From positions 62,001 to 126,000 of the forward strand of contig NZ_SJNT01000008.1 of assembly GCF_004331035.1 (NCBI RefSeq): a stretch of DNA of 64,000 nucleotides, read 5' to 3'. The notes beneath the pieces are model-generated. The model had not been told where the DNA came from and made no database searches. It saw only the letters and a list, made by a program, of their open reading frames with translations. Positions 1 through 9,360 of the stretch are shown here, one piece after another; within the stretch, counting starts at the first letter, position 1, and each line of letters begins with the position of its first letter. The translations under genes and the position numbers were made by a program. Source of the stretch: Acinetobacter sp. ANC 4910. Its GTDB lineage: Bacteria > Pseudomonadota > Gammaproteobacteria > Pseudomonadales > Moraxellaceae.

Positions 1-1
1 C

Positions 2-1222
2 GAACAAGATTTAACTGAAAACATCATTCATATCGTGCTTGCGCGCCTTCCAGATGCGCCTGCTGGTACCAAAGGAATTTCTCTGTTCATTGTGCCTAAA
101 TTCTTGGTGAATGAAGACAGCAGCCTAGGTGAACGCAACCCTGTAAGCTGTGGTTCGATTGAACATAAGATGGGGATTCGTGCCTCTGCAACAGCGGTAT
201 TGAACTTTGACAATGCTGTGGGTTATCTGATTGGTGAGCCAAACAAAGGCTTACATGCCATGTTTACCTTTATGAACACGGCACGTATTGGTACGGCCAT
301 TCAAGGGATTGCACATGCGGAACTGTCTTTCCAAGGCGCACTACCATATGCCAAAGAACGCATGTCGATGCGTGCCCTTTCAGGCAAGAAAGATCCTGAA
401 AAAGTCGCTGATGCAATTATTCACCATGCCGATGTTCGTCGCATGTTACTGACCCAAAAAGCCATTGCTGAAGGCGGTCGTGCCATGATTTATCATGCTG
501 CACAAATTGCCGATAAAATGGCGGATGCCTTAACACTGGGTGATACAGCCGCTTTTGAAGCAGCCGATGATCATTTAGGTTTTTATACCCCAATTTTAAA
601 AGGTTTTCTGACCGAACTCGGCTTAGAAGCAGCCAACCATGGTATGCAAGTTTATGGTGGTCACGGTTATATTAAAGAATGGGGTATGGAGCAAATTGCA
701 CGTGATGCACGTATTGCAACTTTGTATGAAGGTACCACAGGTGTTCAGGCCCTCGATTTAATTGGTCGTAAAGTTTTACTGACCTCTAAAGGTAAAGTGA
801 TTCGTGACTATACAGCCGAAATTTTGAAATTCTGTGGTCAACATGCGCGCAACAAATACATGCGCCGTTTTGCGTGGGACTTAACCAAGCTTTGTGCACA
901 GTGGAATACGTTGACTGTCCGCATTATGCTTGCAGCACGTAAAGACCGTGACATCGTATCAAGTGCCTCAGTAGACTTCTTAATGTTCTCGGGCTATGTG
1001 ATGATGGCTTACTTCTGGGCACAACAAGCGGCGGTGGCTTCTGCCAAACTTGCAGCGGGTGAAGGTCAAGAAACGCCTGAATTCTATAAAGCCAAAATCA
1101 AAGTCGCTGACTTCTACTTTGAGCGTTTGTTACCTCGTACACAAGGTCATGCCGAAGCAATGGTCAATCCTTCACGTACCATGACTTCTTTGGCTGCGGA
1201 ACACTTTAGTTTTGATTACTAA
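2..1222 (+). CDS. Acyl-CoA dehydrogenase, C-terminal part (5' end outside window)
   Basis: Flavoprotein that oxidises acyl-CoA to trans-2-enoyl-CoA in fatty-acid or related acyl-CoA breakdown. The frame is open from base 2, so the gene starts before the window; about 406 residues are present of a family that is usually near 600. The middle and C-terminal ACAD domains are visible: MQVYGGHGYIKEWGMEQIAR and LYEGTTGVQALDLIGRK, where the Glu of YEGT is the expected catalytic base, followed by the extra C-terminal helical domain typical of the long FadE/DmdC-like subgroup. A hairpin terminator follows. The acyl chain specificity cannot be read from this part. A long GTG-start reading from base 35 is only the tail of the open frame, not a real start. 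Confidence 0.93.
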   Translation, partial: EQDLTENIIHIVLARLPDAPAGTKGISLFIVPKFLVNEDSSLGERNPVSCGSIEHKMGIRASATAVLNFDNAVGYLIGEPNKGLHAMFTFMNTARIGTAIQGIAHAELSFQGALPYAKERMSMRALSGKKDPEKVADAIIHHADVRRMLLTQKAIAEGGRAMIYHAAQIADKMADALTLGDTAAFEAADDHLGFYTPILKGFLTELGLEAANHGMQVYGGHGYIKEWGMEQIARDARIATLYEGTTGVQALDLIGRKVLLTSKGKVIRDYTAEILKFCGQHARNKYMRRFAWDLTKLCAQWNTLTVRIMLAARKDRDIVSSASVDFLMFSGYVMMAYFWAQQAAVASAKLAAGEGQETPEFYKAKIKVADFYFERLLPRTQGHAEAMVNPSRTMTSLAAEHFSFDY

Positions 1223-1251
1223 GTAAAAACGAAGAAAAGTATCAGACCGAT

Positions 1252-1280
1252 AAAAAGAGCGCCTAGGTGCTCTTTTTTTT
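1252..1280 (+). terminator. Rho-independent terminator of the acyl-CoA dehydrogenase gene
   Basis: Stem AAAGAGC / GCTCTTT around a short loop, followed by a run of eight T, 30 bases after the stop codon. Confidence 0.85.
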
Positions 1281-1330
1281 ACTTTCAACAGTTCTGCAAT
1301 GTTTTTAGCCACACATTAAATCAATGCTGA

Positions 1331-2197
1331 TTAGGCACTCAGGACAACAGGCTGTGCTTTAAGACCATTTGACTGAAAGTGTGCCAATAATTTTAGACTC
1401 AGCCATTCAGGTTTTGCCAAAGGGATCCAGTGATGACAATCAATACTGTCATAACGCCACGTCCCACTCACCCATTTTTGACTATTGTGCATTTGTGGTT
1501 CTAAACAATAACGGTCGGTATAACTCCATAAGCCTAAGGTCGGTACCGTACATTTCGGATGTTTGCGGAATAACTCTTTCGGCAAAGAGGCTCGATAAAT
1601 ATTTAGTGCTGCAACCAATCGTTGAGGCTCTTTAAAACGTTGAGACACCTCAGCCATATTAGGATGGTCATCAAACACTTTCGCAAGCCCCATCTTCATT
1701 TTTGTTTTAAGTAAATTTTCACTGCCCATCAATTTAAAATAAAGAATGTACCAAGACGCTTTTAATTGATGCAGATTAGGTTCGGCAAAAGCCCCAGGAT
1801 GACCGACCGATAAAGCAGTTAAAGTATGGAACCGTTCTGGATGATAACACGCTAAAAACCATGCTGCTGCTGCTCCCCAATCGTGACCCACCACATGCAC
1901 TTTTGCAATCTGCAACACATTCAGTAAAGCAATATGGTCTTGAATAATCTGTGTCACATTGTAGTCACTTTCACGTTCAGAAATTTCCGAATGACCGCAG
2001 CCGAGCGTATCGGGTGCAATACAACGATAGCCCTGCTGACTCAGTAAGTCCATCGACTTTAGCCAGAGCTTTGCGGTGTCTGGAAAACCATGTAAAAACA
2101 ACACAATCGGACGATCTTGCTGATCTGGATGCGTATCGAGATATGAAAGTTGATAACTACGATGATGAAAGCTAAAGCGTTGAATAGGATGACTCAT
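1331..2197 (-). CDS. Alpha/beta hydrolase, epoxide-hydrolase-like
   Basis: A 288-residue cytoplasmic alpha/beta-hydrolase. HGFPD (residues about 36-40) is the oxyanion-hole HGxP motif, and GHDWGAAAA puts Asp106 in the nucleophile elbow; HDWG is the signature of soluble epoxide hydrolases and haloalkane dehalogenases rather than of Ser esterases. A C-terminal HHWIPLAKPEW supplies the likely catalytic His. Family knowledge suggests epoxide hydrolysis, but the substrate is unknown. It stands alone, convergent with the upstream acyl-CoA dehydrogenase, and its upstream side opens into decayed DNA. No signal peptide is seen. Confidence 0.85.
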   Translation of the reverse strand: MSHPIQRFSFHHRSYQLSYLDTHPDQQDRPIVLFLHGFPDTAKLWLKSMDLLSQQGYRCIAPDTLGCGHSEISERESDYNVTQIIQDHIALLNVLQIAKVHVVGHDWGAAAAWFLACYHPERFHTLTALSVGHPGAFAEPNLHQLKASWYILYFKLMGSENLLKTKMKMGLAKVFDDHPNMAEVSQRFKEPQRLVAALNIYRASLPKELFRKHPKCTVPTLGLWSYTDRYCLEPQMHNSQKWVSGTWRYDSIDCHHWIPLAKPEWLSLKLLAHFQSNGLKAQPVVLSA

Positions 2198-2529
2198 TTA
2201 AACAAACTCCATGTTAAAAAAGACCGTTTCATACTTAGAAAATATTGTTATGTCCTATCGATCTAAGTCTGATTCTATTGGGATCTGCTGATTAAAAAAC
2301 CATCCAAAAGAATGGTTTGCACAAAATAAATAAGCGTTTAGACACATACTTTTCATATTCAGTTCACGTTTATTCTCCACCGTCCTATATGCTGTCTTTT
2401 TAGCATATAGTTGCTCACTCCCTATCGATCAGAGCCTGAATTCCTGTCGTAAATTTCAAAGCTACGAATGCTGAACCCCTTAATAGAAAAATCCATATGA
2501 GATATTTATATTCATCCACAAAAAATAAG
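2198..2529. other. Non-coding stretch between the hydrolase and a decayed gene
   Basis: About 330 bases with no credible gene. It should contain the promoter of the minus-strand hydrolase. The one clear structure is a perfect 9-bp inverted repeat, CTATATGCT (2385-2393) and AGCATATAG (2402-2410), with an 8-base T-rich loop. It has no following T-run, so it may be an operator or a relic terminator. Confidence 0.6.
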
Positions 2530-2722
2530 ACCGAGATTGACGTTCAAGTCACCACTGGCCCGACGCCACAATAGCCTGAAAAAGCCCAGCGTGATGCCAA
2601 TGGCATCTAAAGCAGATCCCAAACCTATTAAAGGATTTAAAGATCTAAGCAAGCCAGACACCAAAGTTGTGGTGATACATGGCACAGGTCAAGGCCACAC
2701 GATTTTTAAACAATTGGGTTGA
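2530..2722 (+). pseudogene. Remnant of an AcfC-like periplasmic substrate-binding protein
   Basis: Two pieces in different frames resemble adjacent parts of the AcfC-type solute-binding family. From 2536 one reads IDVQVTTGPTPQ, then TAG where the family has Trp, then EKAQRDANGI, matching the family pattern TAGPTPKW..QAK.DA.I. From about 2620 another frame reads PKPIKGFKDLSKPDTKVVV then IHGTGQG, matching the later KGFKDL.KPG.KV.V.NG.GQ segment. The stretch between these two motifs in intact proteins is missing, and nothing follows. The 61-residue frame starting at 2537 is therefore a relic, not a gene. Identification rests on remembered family motifs. Confidence 0.55.
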
Positions 2723-2848
2723 AGCAAATTGGTTGAAGCCAATAAGTTTTTTAATTTAGCCCTTTATCCTGATTAAGCAGTCTTAGAGCTAAGTGTTCAA
2801 GTTTGAGAGATGAGGTGACAATGAAGCCCTCGATAAGAAAATTGAATA

Positions 2849-2874
2849 ATAAAAAAGAGTGCTACAGCACTCTT
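2849..2874 (-). terminator. Terminator of hchA
   Basis: Perfect 9-bp stem AAGAGTGCT (2855-2863) / AGCACTCTT (2866-2874). Read on the minus strand it is followed by a T-rich tract, directly after the hchA stop codon. Confidence 0.8.
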
Positions 2875-2891
2875 GATTTAATACAGTTCAA

Positions 2892-3761
2892 CTATTGAGC
2901 CTCAGCCAAAAGTGCCTGTGCAGCCATTTTACCCAAGGTATTCGATGCCAAAGGACTATCTCCTGTAATTAACTTACGGTCTTGAATACACTGTCCCGAC
3001 ATTTCTTTATTGACCACTTCGACTCCCAACTTTTCTAAGCGATCTGCCAGTAACCACGGTAACTCCCCCGGCATATAACCTATGTCTAAGTTTGCCCCTT
3101 GATCGAGTGCATCGGGGAAAACACACATTTTATAACCTTTGAAAATATAGTTTTCTGGTGCTTCATTCACAGCCGCTGCCAATAAGCCTGCTGGCCCATG
3201 ACACAAAGAAATCACAAATTTATCTTTGGCTACCGCCCATTTCAGTAAGGTTTTTAAGTCTTCACTTTCAGGTAGACCAATTAAAGCCCCATGCCCACCG
3301 GGAATAAAGACAGCCAAATAGGGAGAGTCTTCACCTAAACTATTTTTCAATACATCTGCAAGTTTTAAAGGCTTTTTAAACTGGGCTAAATATTTTTGGA
3401 ATGTTGCTGGCACTACAGCATCTTCATGCGGCATCGCCCACATTTCAAGCTTAACGGGATTGCCCGATAAGGTCGCAATATCAATTTGGAAACCTGCACG
3501 ATCTAAATGATACATCGGCAACAAGGTTTCTACAGGATGATTGCCTGTAGAGAAGAACTTGCCATTTTTCATCAGCAAATAGCGTTCATCACTTGCAATC
3601 ATCAAAATTTTTTTATGTCCAGTATAAAGTGTCGGATAGTCGGTTCCATCGAAATCAGTTTTACTGGCGGTGTATTGAGAAAGTGAGTAAGGTGAAGGGA
3701 AAAAGGCATTATCTTCAGCTAAATCTGGGGTTGGATTACGGTCTTGGCTGGTCTGTGCCAT
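2892..3761 (-). CDS. hchA: Protein/nucleic acid deglycase and glyoxalase III, Hsp31 type
   Basis: DJ-1/PfpI-superfamily enzyme of 289 residues, full length for Hsp31. It converts methylglyoxal to D-lactate without glutathione and, in the E. coli family member, also acts as a holding chaperone and deglycase. The nucleophile is Cys187 in SLCHGPAGL, followed by His188; Glu78 in [15 protein letters not shown] fits the catalytic acid, with His85 near the metal site. [13 protein letters not shown] is also almost identical to E. coli Hsp31 as I recall it. It is a single-gene unit with its own terminator, lying between two decayed regions. Confidence 0.94.
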   Translation of the reverse strand: MAQTSQDRNPTPDLAEDNAFFPSPYSLSQYTASKTDFDGTDYPTLYTGHKKILMIASDERYLLMKNGKFFSTGNHPVETLLPMYHLDRAGFQIDIATLSGNPVKLEMWAMPHEDAVVPATFQKYLAQFKKPLKLADVLKNSLGEDSPYLAVFIPGGHGALIGLPESEDLKTLLKWAVAKDKFVISLCHGPAGLLAAAVNEAPENYIFKGYKMCVFPDALDQGANLDIGYMPGELPWLLADRLEKLGVEVVNKEMSGQCIQDRKLITGDSPLASNTLGKMAAQALLAEAQ

Positions 3762-3920
3762 GCTGATTCTCCTTTGTTATTGCTTGGTTATTTTCAATTT
3801 TTCGAAACCTAGAGTCCTGTACCACAGCTCATTTATTCAGCATAACAAAGTTTCACAAGGTCTCTGTTGTAAGATGTAAATATACGTTTGTTTTCAGGGC
3901 AAGATAAAAAATTGGGCAAT

Positions 3921-3952
3921 AAAAAAACCCCGACATCCTGTCGGGGTTTTTT
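3921..3952. terminator. Strong bidirectional terminator with no adjacent intact gene
   Basis: Stem AAAAAACCCCGACA / TGTCGGGGTTTTTT with a 3-base loop; A and T runs on both sides make it work in both directions. The nearest plus-strand gene upstream is over 2.6 kb away, so it probably outlived a lost gene or serves the remnant at 4.1-4.5 kb. Confidence 0.8.
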
Positions 3953-4039
3953 CGTATTAAGTGCTGAGGTATAACTCCTGTCGTACCTGCGTCCTTGTGC
4001 TGATCTTTATTATTATTCTATTGGAGCATCCTGCTCTCT

Positions 4040-4500
4040 ATGCTTCTATATTAGGAAAATCATATGTAGACGTATAGGCGCAAAAAGCGGGAATTGATGT
4101 AAGCCAATTCGTACAAAGTCAAAATAATTCACCGTATGAAGCATTTTACCGATGCAGTCAAACTTAGGATATTTAGAAAAATGCGTGGCAGGAATCACAG
4201 CTTTATCCAAGCGAGAACTGATTTATATTGCAATATCAGCTAGATTTCATGTCATCTCAATGACATTCAACACATATAAATTCAAAGCATTTTTTAAGTC
4301 AGATTAACGAAATCTAGGCGCGTGTAACCACTCTTAATAAACTTACAACTTTGGGCAGACTGCATACCCCAATCGTGCCTTGAGTTTGAATGATTTAAAA
4401 GACGGTCAGCTTTTGAATGTTTGTACAACAAAGCTTTTCACGATCAACAAAAAGTCCAATTGGAGTTAAATGCTGCTGGTCAGTAAAACCATCAAAATTT
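4040..4500 (+). pseudogene. Decayed gene, possibly carboxymuconolactone-decarboxylase/AhpD-like
   Basis: The 800 bases between hchA and hemW hold no intact gene, but broken protein-like pieces can be read on the plus strand: AQKAGIDVSQFVQSQNNSPY then EAFYR (from about 4078), then in another frame LGYLEKCVAGITALSKREL and IYIAISA (from about 4167), and near 4415 ECLYNKAFHDQQKVQLELNA. The phrase GITALSKREL.YIAIS recalls the LSKRE..L..AIS helix of peroxidase-like CMD/AhpD proteins, but the Cys-x-x-Cys segment is not recognisable. Frameshifts and stops separate the pieces. The family call is weak; that it is a remnant is firmer. Confidence 0.35.
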
Positions 4501-4566
4501 AGCTCTCACTTTCAATAAAAATAAGAGGTTATGCTTAAACTGACGCAGTAATGCTCTGTATTTAAG

Positions 4567-5766
4567 CTAGAGAAACTCTTCCAAGACCGAATTTAAGAAT
4601 ACATGTCCTTGCTCGGTACATGCCAAACGGTTTATATCATCCGACATCAATTTTCGACTGCGGAGAGAGTCTAGAGTTTCAGCCAAACCATCCAGATTCA
4701 AACCTGTACGCTGTGCATAATTTTCGGCAGCAACGCCTGCATTTAAACGCAGAGCATTCATCATAAACTCAAACGGCAATTCATCGGCTGCAATCTGCTT
4801 AAACTGCACATGCTCTGCAGGGACTTTGGCTAAATAATCTTTAGGTAAACGGGTTTTCTGAAAACGGTACACGCCATCTGGCTGGGTAACTTTGGCATGT
4901 GCGCCTGCCCCAATCGCCAAGTAATCACCAAATTGCCAATAATTCAAATTATGTGCCGAAGGTAATTCTTTACGCCATGCCGAAACTTCATAGTTAATAA
5001 AGCCTTGTGCTTTTAAATAGGCTTCACCTTGAGCCTGAATCTCTTCCAGTACATCATCCACAGGTAAAATCGGTTGGGTTCTAAAGAATACTGTGTTCGG
5101 TTCAATGGTCAGTTGATACCATGAAATATGCGTTGCACCATTGTCTACCGCGAGCTGCAAATCCAATAAGGCTTGTTCTAAAGTCTGCTCAGGCAAACCA
5201 TGCATGAGGTCGACATTAATTCGCTGAAAGCCAGCATCACGCGCCAAACCAATCGCTGAAATCGCATCGGCATTGCTGTGAATTCGTCCCAACTTGGTTA
5301 AATGTTCAGTGTTAAAACTTTGAACCCCAATCGAGAGGCGATTAATTCCTGCTGTTAAATAATCGGCAAAAGGATCATGCTCTACTGTACCCGGATTGGC
5401 TTCTAAAGTTATTTCACAATCGACCTTAAAAGGCAGCAAGGCTTTTAATTGGCTAAATAACCATTGATAACCTTGTGCAGAAATCAGCGAGGGCGTACCA
5501 CCGCCAATAAATACGCTATGAATGGCTCGACCTTGAGCAAATTCAACTTGGGTCTTAAAGTCCTCAACCAAAGCCTGTAAATACTGTTGCTCCAAATCCA
5601 AAGACAGTTTGCCATCTGGCACCGCATGCGAATTAAAGTCGCAATACGGACACTTACGCACACACCAAGGCATGTGAATATATAAAGACAAGGGAATATT
5701 TTCAGGATGTAAATCAGTCAAGGAAAAGACTCTAAAGCACAACGGTAATCTTGCATATTTTAACAT
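4567..5766 (-). CDS. hemW: HemW-like radical SAM protein, heme chaperone
   Basis: Radical SAM protein of the HemW family (formerly called oxygen-independent coproporphyrinogen oxidase-like). HemW is thought to bind heme and deliver it to respiratory enzymes. The CxxxCxxC cluster motif CVRKCPYC sits at residues 35-42, preceded by PLSLYIHMPW; the three-Cys motif without the extra Cys of true HemN fits HemW. FIGGGTPSLI and GVQSFN are further radical SAM motifs, and the C-terminal HemN domain is present. The frame is open further upstream to 5910, but that would overlap the divergent gene at 5846, so I prefer the ATG at 5766 (399 residues). A TTG at 5721 is also possible; no start has a good ribosome-binding site. 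Confidence 0.88.
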   Translation of the reverse strand: MLKYARLPLCFRVFSLTDLHPENIPLSLYIHMPWCVRKCPYCDFNSHAVPDGKLSLDLEQQYLQALVEDFKTQVEFAQGRAIHSVFIGGGTPSLISAQGYQWLFSQLKALLPFKVDCEITLEANPGTVEHDPFADYLTAGINRLSIGVQSFNTEHLTKLGRIHSNADAISAIGLARDAGFQRINVDLMHGLPEQTLEQALLDLQLAVDNGATHISWYQLTIEPNTVFFRTQPILPVDDVLEEIQAQGEAYLKAQGFINYEVSAWRKELPSAHNLNYWQFGDYLAIGAGAHAKVTQPDGVYRFQKTRLPKDYLAKVPAEHVQFKQIAADELPFEFMMNALRLNAGVAAENYAQRTGLNLDGLAETLDSLRSRKLMSDDINRLACTEQGHVFLNSVLEEFL

Positions 5767-5845
5767 GACTGCATCAAGACACTTATGAAATCTGTGTGTA
5801 TTTGGATTAGACTGATAAAAAGACAAGAAGAATGAATGGTTTAAA

Positions 5846-6307
5846 ATGATGAAAATATCGAGCCAGTTGCTGTTTTTCTTACCGCTTGCATTCGGTATTG
5901 GCATTGCCATGACCTTTCAAACCGCAATTAACAGCCAATTAAGAGAACATTTGCATTCACCACTTCAAGCAGCATTGTTGTCATTTGCTGTAGGGACAAT
6001 GGTCCTAGCCCTGTTGGTACTGTTGCAACCCGTACCTAAACCCAATTTACAAGATTTTTCCAGTATTCCTGGATACCTATGGCTGGGTGGATGCTTAGGG
6101 GTTTATGCCATCAGTATAAGCATCTATACTGCACCTAAATTAGGTTTTCTTACGTTCTCAGGGTTGGTCATTTTTGGTCAAATCCTGACGTCGATGATTT
6201 TTGACCATTTCGGTCTACTTGGTACCGACAAAACGCCTGTGAATTGGCAGCGTTTACTTGGTGGCGTCGTAATTTTTATTGGTGTGCTTCTCACTTTACA
6301 ACGCTAA
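5846..6307 (+). CDS. DUF606/YdcZ-type small membrane protein (DMT superfamily)
   Basis: A 153-residue hydrophobic protein with five predicted membrane segments and the PF04657 pattern GIGIAMTFQTAINSQLREH near the N terminus and YLWLGGCLGVYAIS in the middle. This family is half the size of normal drug/metabolite transporters and its substrate is generally unknown. Two ATG codons open the frame (5846, 5849). It is divergent from hemW and lies 41 bases before abeM, so it may share a transcript with that pump. Full length for the family. Confidence 0.8.
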   Translation: MMKISSQLLFFLPLAFGIGIAMTFQTAINSQLREHLHSPLQAALLSFAVGTMVLALLVLLQPVPKPNLQDFSSIPGYLWLGGCLGVYAISISIYTAPKLGFLTFSGLVIFGQILTSMIFDHFGLLGTDKTPVNWQRLLGGVVIFIGVLLTLQR

Positions 6308-6348
6308 ATTTATTCTGACCAAGCACATAATGAAGATGAGTAATTTTT

Positions 6349-7698
6349 GTGTCGAATGTCATATCTACCCGCTATGAATTAAAACAACTTTTCCATTTAA
6401 TGTTACCCATTTTGGTGACGCAATTTGCCCAAGCTGGTTTGGGTCTGATTGATACCATTATGGCAGGACATTTATCGCCAAACGATTTAGCCTCTATTGC
6501 TGTTGCAGTTGGTCTTTGGATTCCTGTCATGCTGCTGTTTAGTGGCATCATGATTGCGACCACACCTTTGGTGGCGGAAGCCAAAGGTGCTCGTACACCT
6601 GAAAAAATTGCCATCATTGCCCGACAGTCTTTATGGGTCGCATTTATTTTGGGAACCATTGCAGGACTTGTTTTACAAGTTATGCCGTTTTTACTGCCAC
6701 TGTTTGGTGTACCTGAAAGCCTGCAACCCAAAGCCAGCCTGTTTTTACATGCGATTGGTTTTGGTATGCCTGCTGTGACTATGTATGCGGCGCTGCGCGG
6801 CTATTCAGAAGCTTTAGGCTATCCACGACCTGTCACTGCTATTAGCCTTCTAGCTTTAGTCGCACTGATTCCGCTGAACTTTGTGTTTATGTATGGCTTA
6901 GGACCTGTGCCCGAATTGGGCAGTGCAGGCTGTGGCTTTGCAACGGCCATTTTGCAATGGCTCATGTTCCTGACTCTTGCCACCTATATTTTTAAAAGCA
7001 GTGCGTATAAAACCACACAAGTCTTTGCTTTATGGGAAAAGATAAACCCTTACTGGATCAAACGTATTTTAAAATTGGGGTTACCGATTGGCTTGGCCAT
7101 TTTCTTTGAAGTCAGTATTTTCAGTACCGCAGCCATTATTCTCAGTCCATTGGGCGATACCATTGTCGCCGCCCATCAAATTGCGATCTCGATTACCTCA
7201 CAATTGTTTATGATTCCAATGTCCTTGGCGATTGCTCTCACCATCCGCGTGGGAACCTATTATGGTGAGAAAAACTGGGCAGCCATGCGGAAAGTCCAAA
7301 AACTCGGACTGGCAACAGGAACCGTTTTGGCGCTGATGACCATGCTACTGCTCTGGGTGTTTCGCGCTGAAATTATTGCGATTTATACGTCGGACTATGG
7401 TGTTGCACAAATTGCGATGTATTTGGTTTTGTTTGCAATTGCCTACCAACTCATGGATGCATGGCAAGTCAGTGCTGCGGGCTGTTTGCGTGGTATGCAA
7501 GACACCAAAGGTCCAATGTGGATCACCATGATTGCCTATTGGGTGGTGGCCTTTCCCGTGGGTATTTATTTGGCACGCTTTACCGCCATGCAAGCAGCTG
7601 GCGTATGGGTAGGCTTGATTGTCGGTTTAAGTATTGCTTGTGTGCTGTTGCTCAGCCGTTTATATCTCAATAATCACCGCCTCAAACAGTCGGCTTAA
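6349..7698 (+). CDS. abeM: MATE-family multidrug efflux pump AbeM
   Basis: Twelve-helix cation-coupled efflux pump of 449 residues. The sequence is very close to Acinetobacter AbeM as I recall it: ELKQLFHLMLPILVTQFAQA at the N terminus, LFSGIMIATTPLVAEAKGAR, and AAGCLRGMQDTKGPMWIT near the C terminus. AbeM exports fluoroquinolones, dyes and other cationic compounds using a proton gradient. The start is a GTG at 6349; the frame has no better ATG before the first helix. Downstream is an 8-bp hairpin. No regulator gene is adjacent, which fits an intrinsic, lowly expressed pump. Confidence 0.93.
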   Translation: MSNVISTRYELKQLFHLMLPILVTQFAQAGLGLIDTIMAGHLSPNDLASIAVAVGLWIPVMLLFSGIMIATTPLVAEAKGARTPEKIAIIARQSLWVAFILGTIAGLVLQVMPFLLPLFGVPESLQPKASLFLHAIGFGMPAVTMYAALRGYSEALGYPRPVTAISLLALVALIPLNFVFMYGLGPVPELGSAGCGFATAILQWLMFLTLATYIFKSSAYKTTQVFALWEKINPYWIKRILKLGLPIGLAIFFEVSIFSTAAIILSPLGDTIVAAHQIAISITSQLFMIPMSLAIALTIRVGTYYGEKNWAAMRKVQKLGLATGTVLALMTMLLLWVFRAEIIAIYTSDYGVAQIAMYLVLFAIAYQLMDAWQVSAAGCLRGMQDTKGPMWITMIAYWVVAFPVGIYLARFTAMQAAGVWVGLIVGLSIACVLLLSRLYLNNHRLKQSA

Positions 7699-8005
7699 TC
7701 AATGCCTGTGTTCCCTTGTAGCTCGAATGCAAGGGAATACACGTGCCTATTTTAGGCCTATCAATTGACCTGTTCATACGCCACACCATTTTGATGATCC
7801 CATTTATCTTTTTTCATCCTGCGATGATCTCAATTGATGAAATGCTTTTTGGCATTTTTCACTCAACAATAACCATAAAAATTGCTGATTTAAACCAAAT
7901 TTCTAAGCATCTACACGCATTTTTAACAATTTAAAATAGGCAAACTGGGTTTTAACGCCTATGATCAAAAACACTCAAGACCGAGATCTTTCCGAGGAAC
8001 ACTGC
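7699..8005. other. Non-coding stretch between abeM and the ABC1-kinase gene
   Basis: About 300 bases. A hairpin TTCCCTTG (7711-7718) / CAAGGGAA (7730-7737) just after abeM may end its transcript, although the following T-run is weak. The rest is AT-rich and should hold the promoter of the next gene. A 63-codon frame at 7743-7934 has no ribosome-binding site or recognisable content, so I do not call it a gene. Confidence 0.5.
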
Positions 8006-9310
8006 ATGGCCAAAACGGCTCGTACACCTGGTCGTCGCTTTATGAAACTTGCCAGTATGACTGCAAGTATTGCCACCAAAACCGTGTCCAATTCGATTAG
8101 AAACTTTAATGCCGATGAAGAACAAAAAAATGCGGCACGTAGCCAGTTGTTTCAAGATATAGGCATTCAAATTGCGGATACCCTCGGTGAGATGAAAGGT
8201 GCCGTGATGAAAGTCGGTCAGATTGCCTCACAATATAAAGATATTTTTCCGCCTGAAGTTGCACGTGCTATTGCCAAACTGCAACGCCAAGCCCCAGCCA
8301 TGCCATTTGCCGAAATCAAAAAACAACTCGAAAAAGAACTGGGCAAACCTTTAGATCAAATCTTTAAACACTTTGATGAACAGCCCTTTGCCGCTGCTTC
8401 AATTGGTCAAGTGCATAAAGCCATCTTACCGCATGGTGAACAAGTGGTGGTAAAGGTGCAATATCCAGGGGTGGATGAAGCCTGTGAGAGTGACTTGAAA
8501 CAAGTTCGACTGGCATTACGCCTTATGGGAGTATTAAAGGTCGATCGCAAATTGCAGGACCGTTTATTTCAGGAAATTCAAACCAGCTTAGACAACGAAT
8601 TGAATTACCAGATTGAAGCGCAGAATTTAGAAGTCGCACGTACCTTCCACGAGAAGCTCGACAGTAAAATTATTATTCCCAAAGTCTATCCCGATTACTC
8701 TTCACGGCATGTCCTGACCTTAAGCCTAGAAGTTGGTGACAGTATTGAAACTGCCAGCACATGGTCACAACAGACCCGCAATGAATTAGGTCGACGTTTA
8801 CTGCGCGCGATTGGGCAGGAAATTTTCTATCTAAAACGCTTTCACTGTGACCCACATCCGGGCAACTTCGCTTTTCGTGAAGATGGCTGCGTGATTATTT
8901 ATGATTACGGCGGTGTGAAAGTGTTGTCTAATGAAATCGTGCATCATTTCAAACAATTAATCCAAGCCGCACGTCGACAGGATATTTCCGAAATTGAACA
9001 GCAACTGAATGCCTTACATGCCATTGCTGAACAAGGAAAATTCCCTGAACCGCTGTATAAAGCGTGGTTAGAAGTATTGATGCGCCCACTGACGACACAT
9101 TATGATTTTGCAGAAAATTCAGCGCATCATGATGGCATGGAACTGGTGAAATCATCACTGAAATATTGGGATGTGTTTAAACCTTCTCCTGATACCTTAA
9201 TGGTCAATCGCACCGTGTCTGGACATTATTGGAATCTCATTCATTTAAAAGTGAATGACAATTTAAATGATGTTTTTGAAGCACTTGTCCCTTCGCCACA
9301 TATCGAATAA
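8006..9310 (+). CDS. ABC1/AarF (UbiB-type) atypical kinase family protein
   Basis: Protein-kinase-like ABC1/ADCK family member, 434 residues. Visible motifs are KVGQIAS (the family KxGQ motif), the Ala-rich loop AAASIGQVHKA, VVVKVQYPG with the ATP-site Lys, and FHCDPHPGNFAF with DYGG in place of the usual DFG. The family includes UbiB, which assists ubiquinone synthesis by ATP hydrolysis, but this copy lacks an obvious C-terminal membrane anchor and lies away from other ubi genes, so it is probably a paralogue of unknown role. The ATG at 8006 has GAGGA seven bases upstream; the longer frame from 7961 does not. Confidence 0.85.
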   Translation: MAKTARTPGRRFMKLASMTASIATKTVSNSIRNFNADEEQKNAARSQLFQDIGIQIADTLGEMKGAVMKVGQIASQYKDIFPPEVARAIAKLQRQAPAMPFAEIKKQLEKELGKPLDQIFKHFDEQPFAAASIGQVHKAILPHGEQVVVKVQYPGVDEACESDLKQVRLALRLMGVLKVDRKLQDRLFQEIQTSLDNELNYQIEAQNLEVARTFHEKLDSKIIIPKVYPDYSSRHVLTLSLEVGDSIETASTWSQQTRNELGRRLLRAIGQEIFYLKRFHCDPHPGNFAFREDGCVIIYDYGGVKVLSNEIVHHFKQLIQAARRQDISEIEQQLNALHAIAEQGKFPEPLYKAWLEVLMRPLTTHYDFAENSAHHDGMELVKSSLKYWDVFKPSPDTLMVNRTVSGHYWNLIHLKVNDNLNDVFEALVPSPHIE

Positions 9311-9315
9311 AACTC

Positions 9316-9347
9316 CAAAAAAGACCAATAGCAATATCGGTCTTTTT
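9316..9347 (+). terminator. Terminator of the ABC1-kinase gene
   Basis: AAAAAGACC...GGTCTTTTT stem with an inner ATA/TAT extension and one mismatch, directly after the stop codon. Confidence 0.75.
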
Positions 9348-9360
9348 ATTTGGATTATTT

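Noticed and set aside
4567..5910. Longer hemW reading frame starting at 5910
   Set aside because: It would overlap the divergent gene at 5846 by 65 bases and adds residues with no resemblance to HemW.
7743..7934. 63-codon plus-strand frame between abeM and the ABC1 gene
   Set aside because: No ribosome-binding site, no recognisable motif, and it spans the expected promoter region of the next gene.
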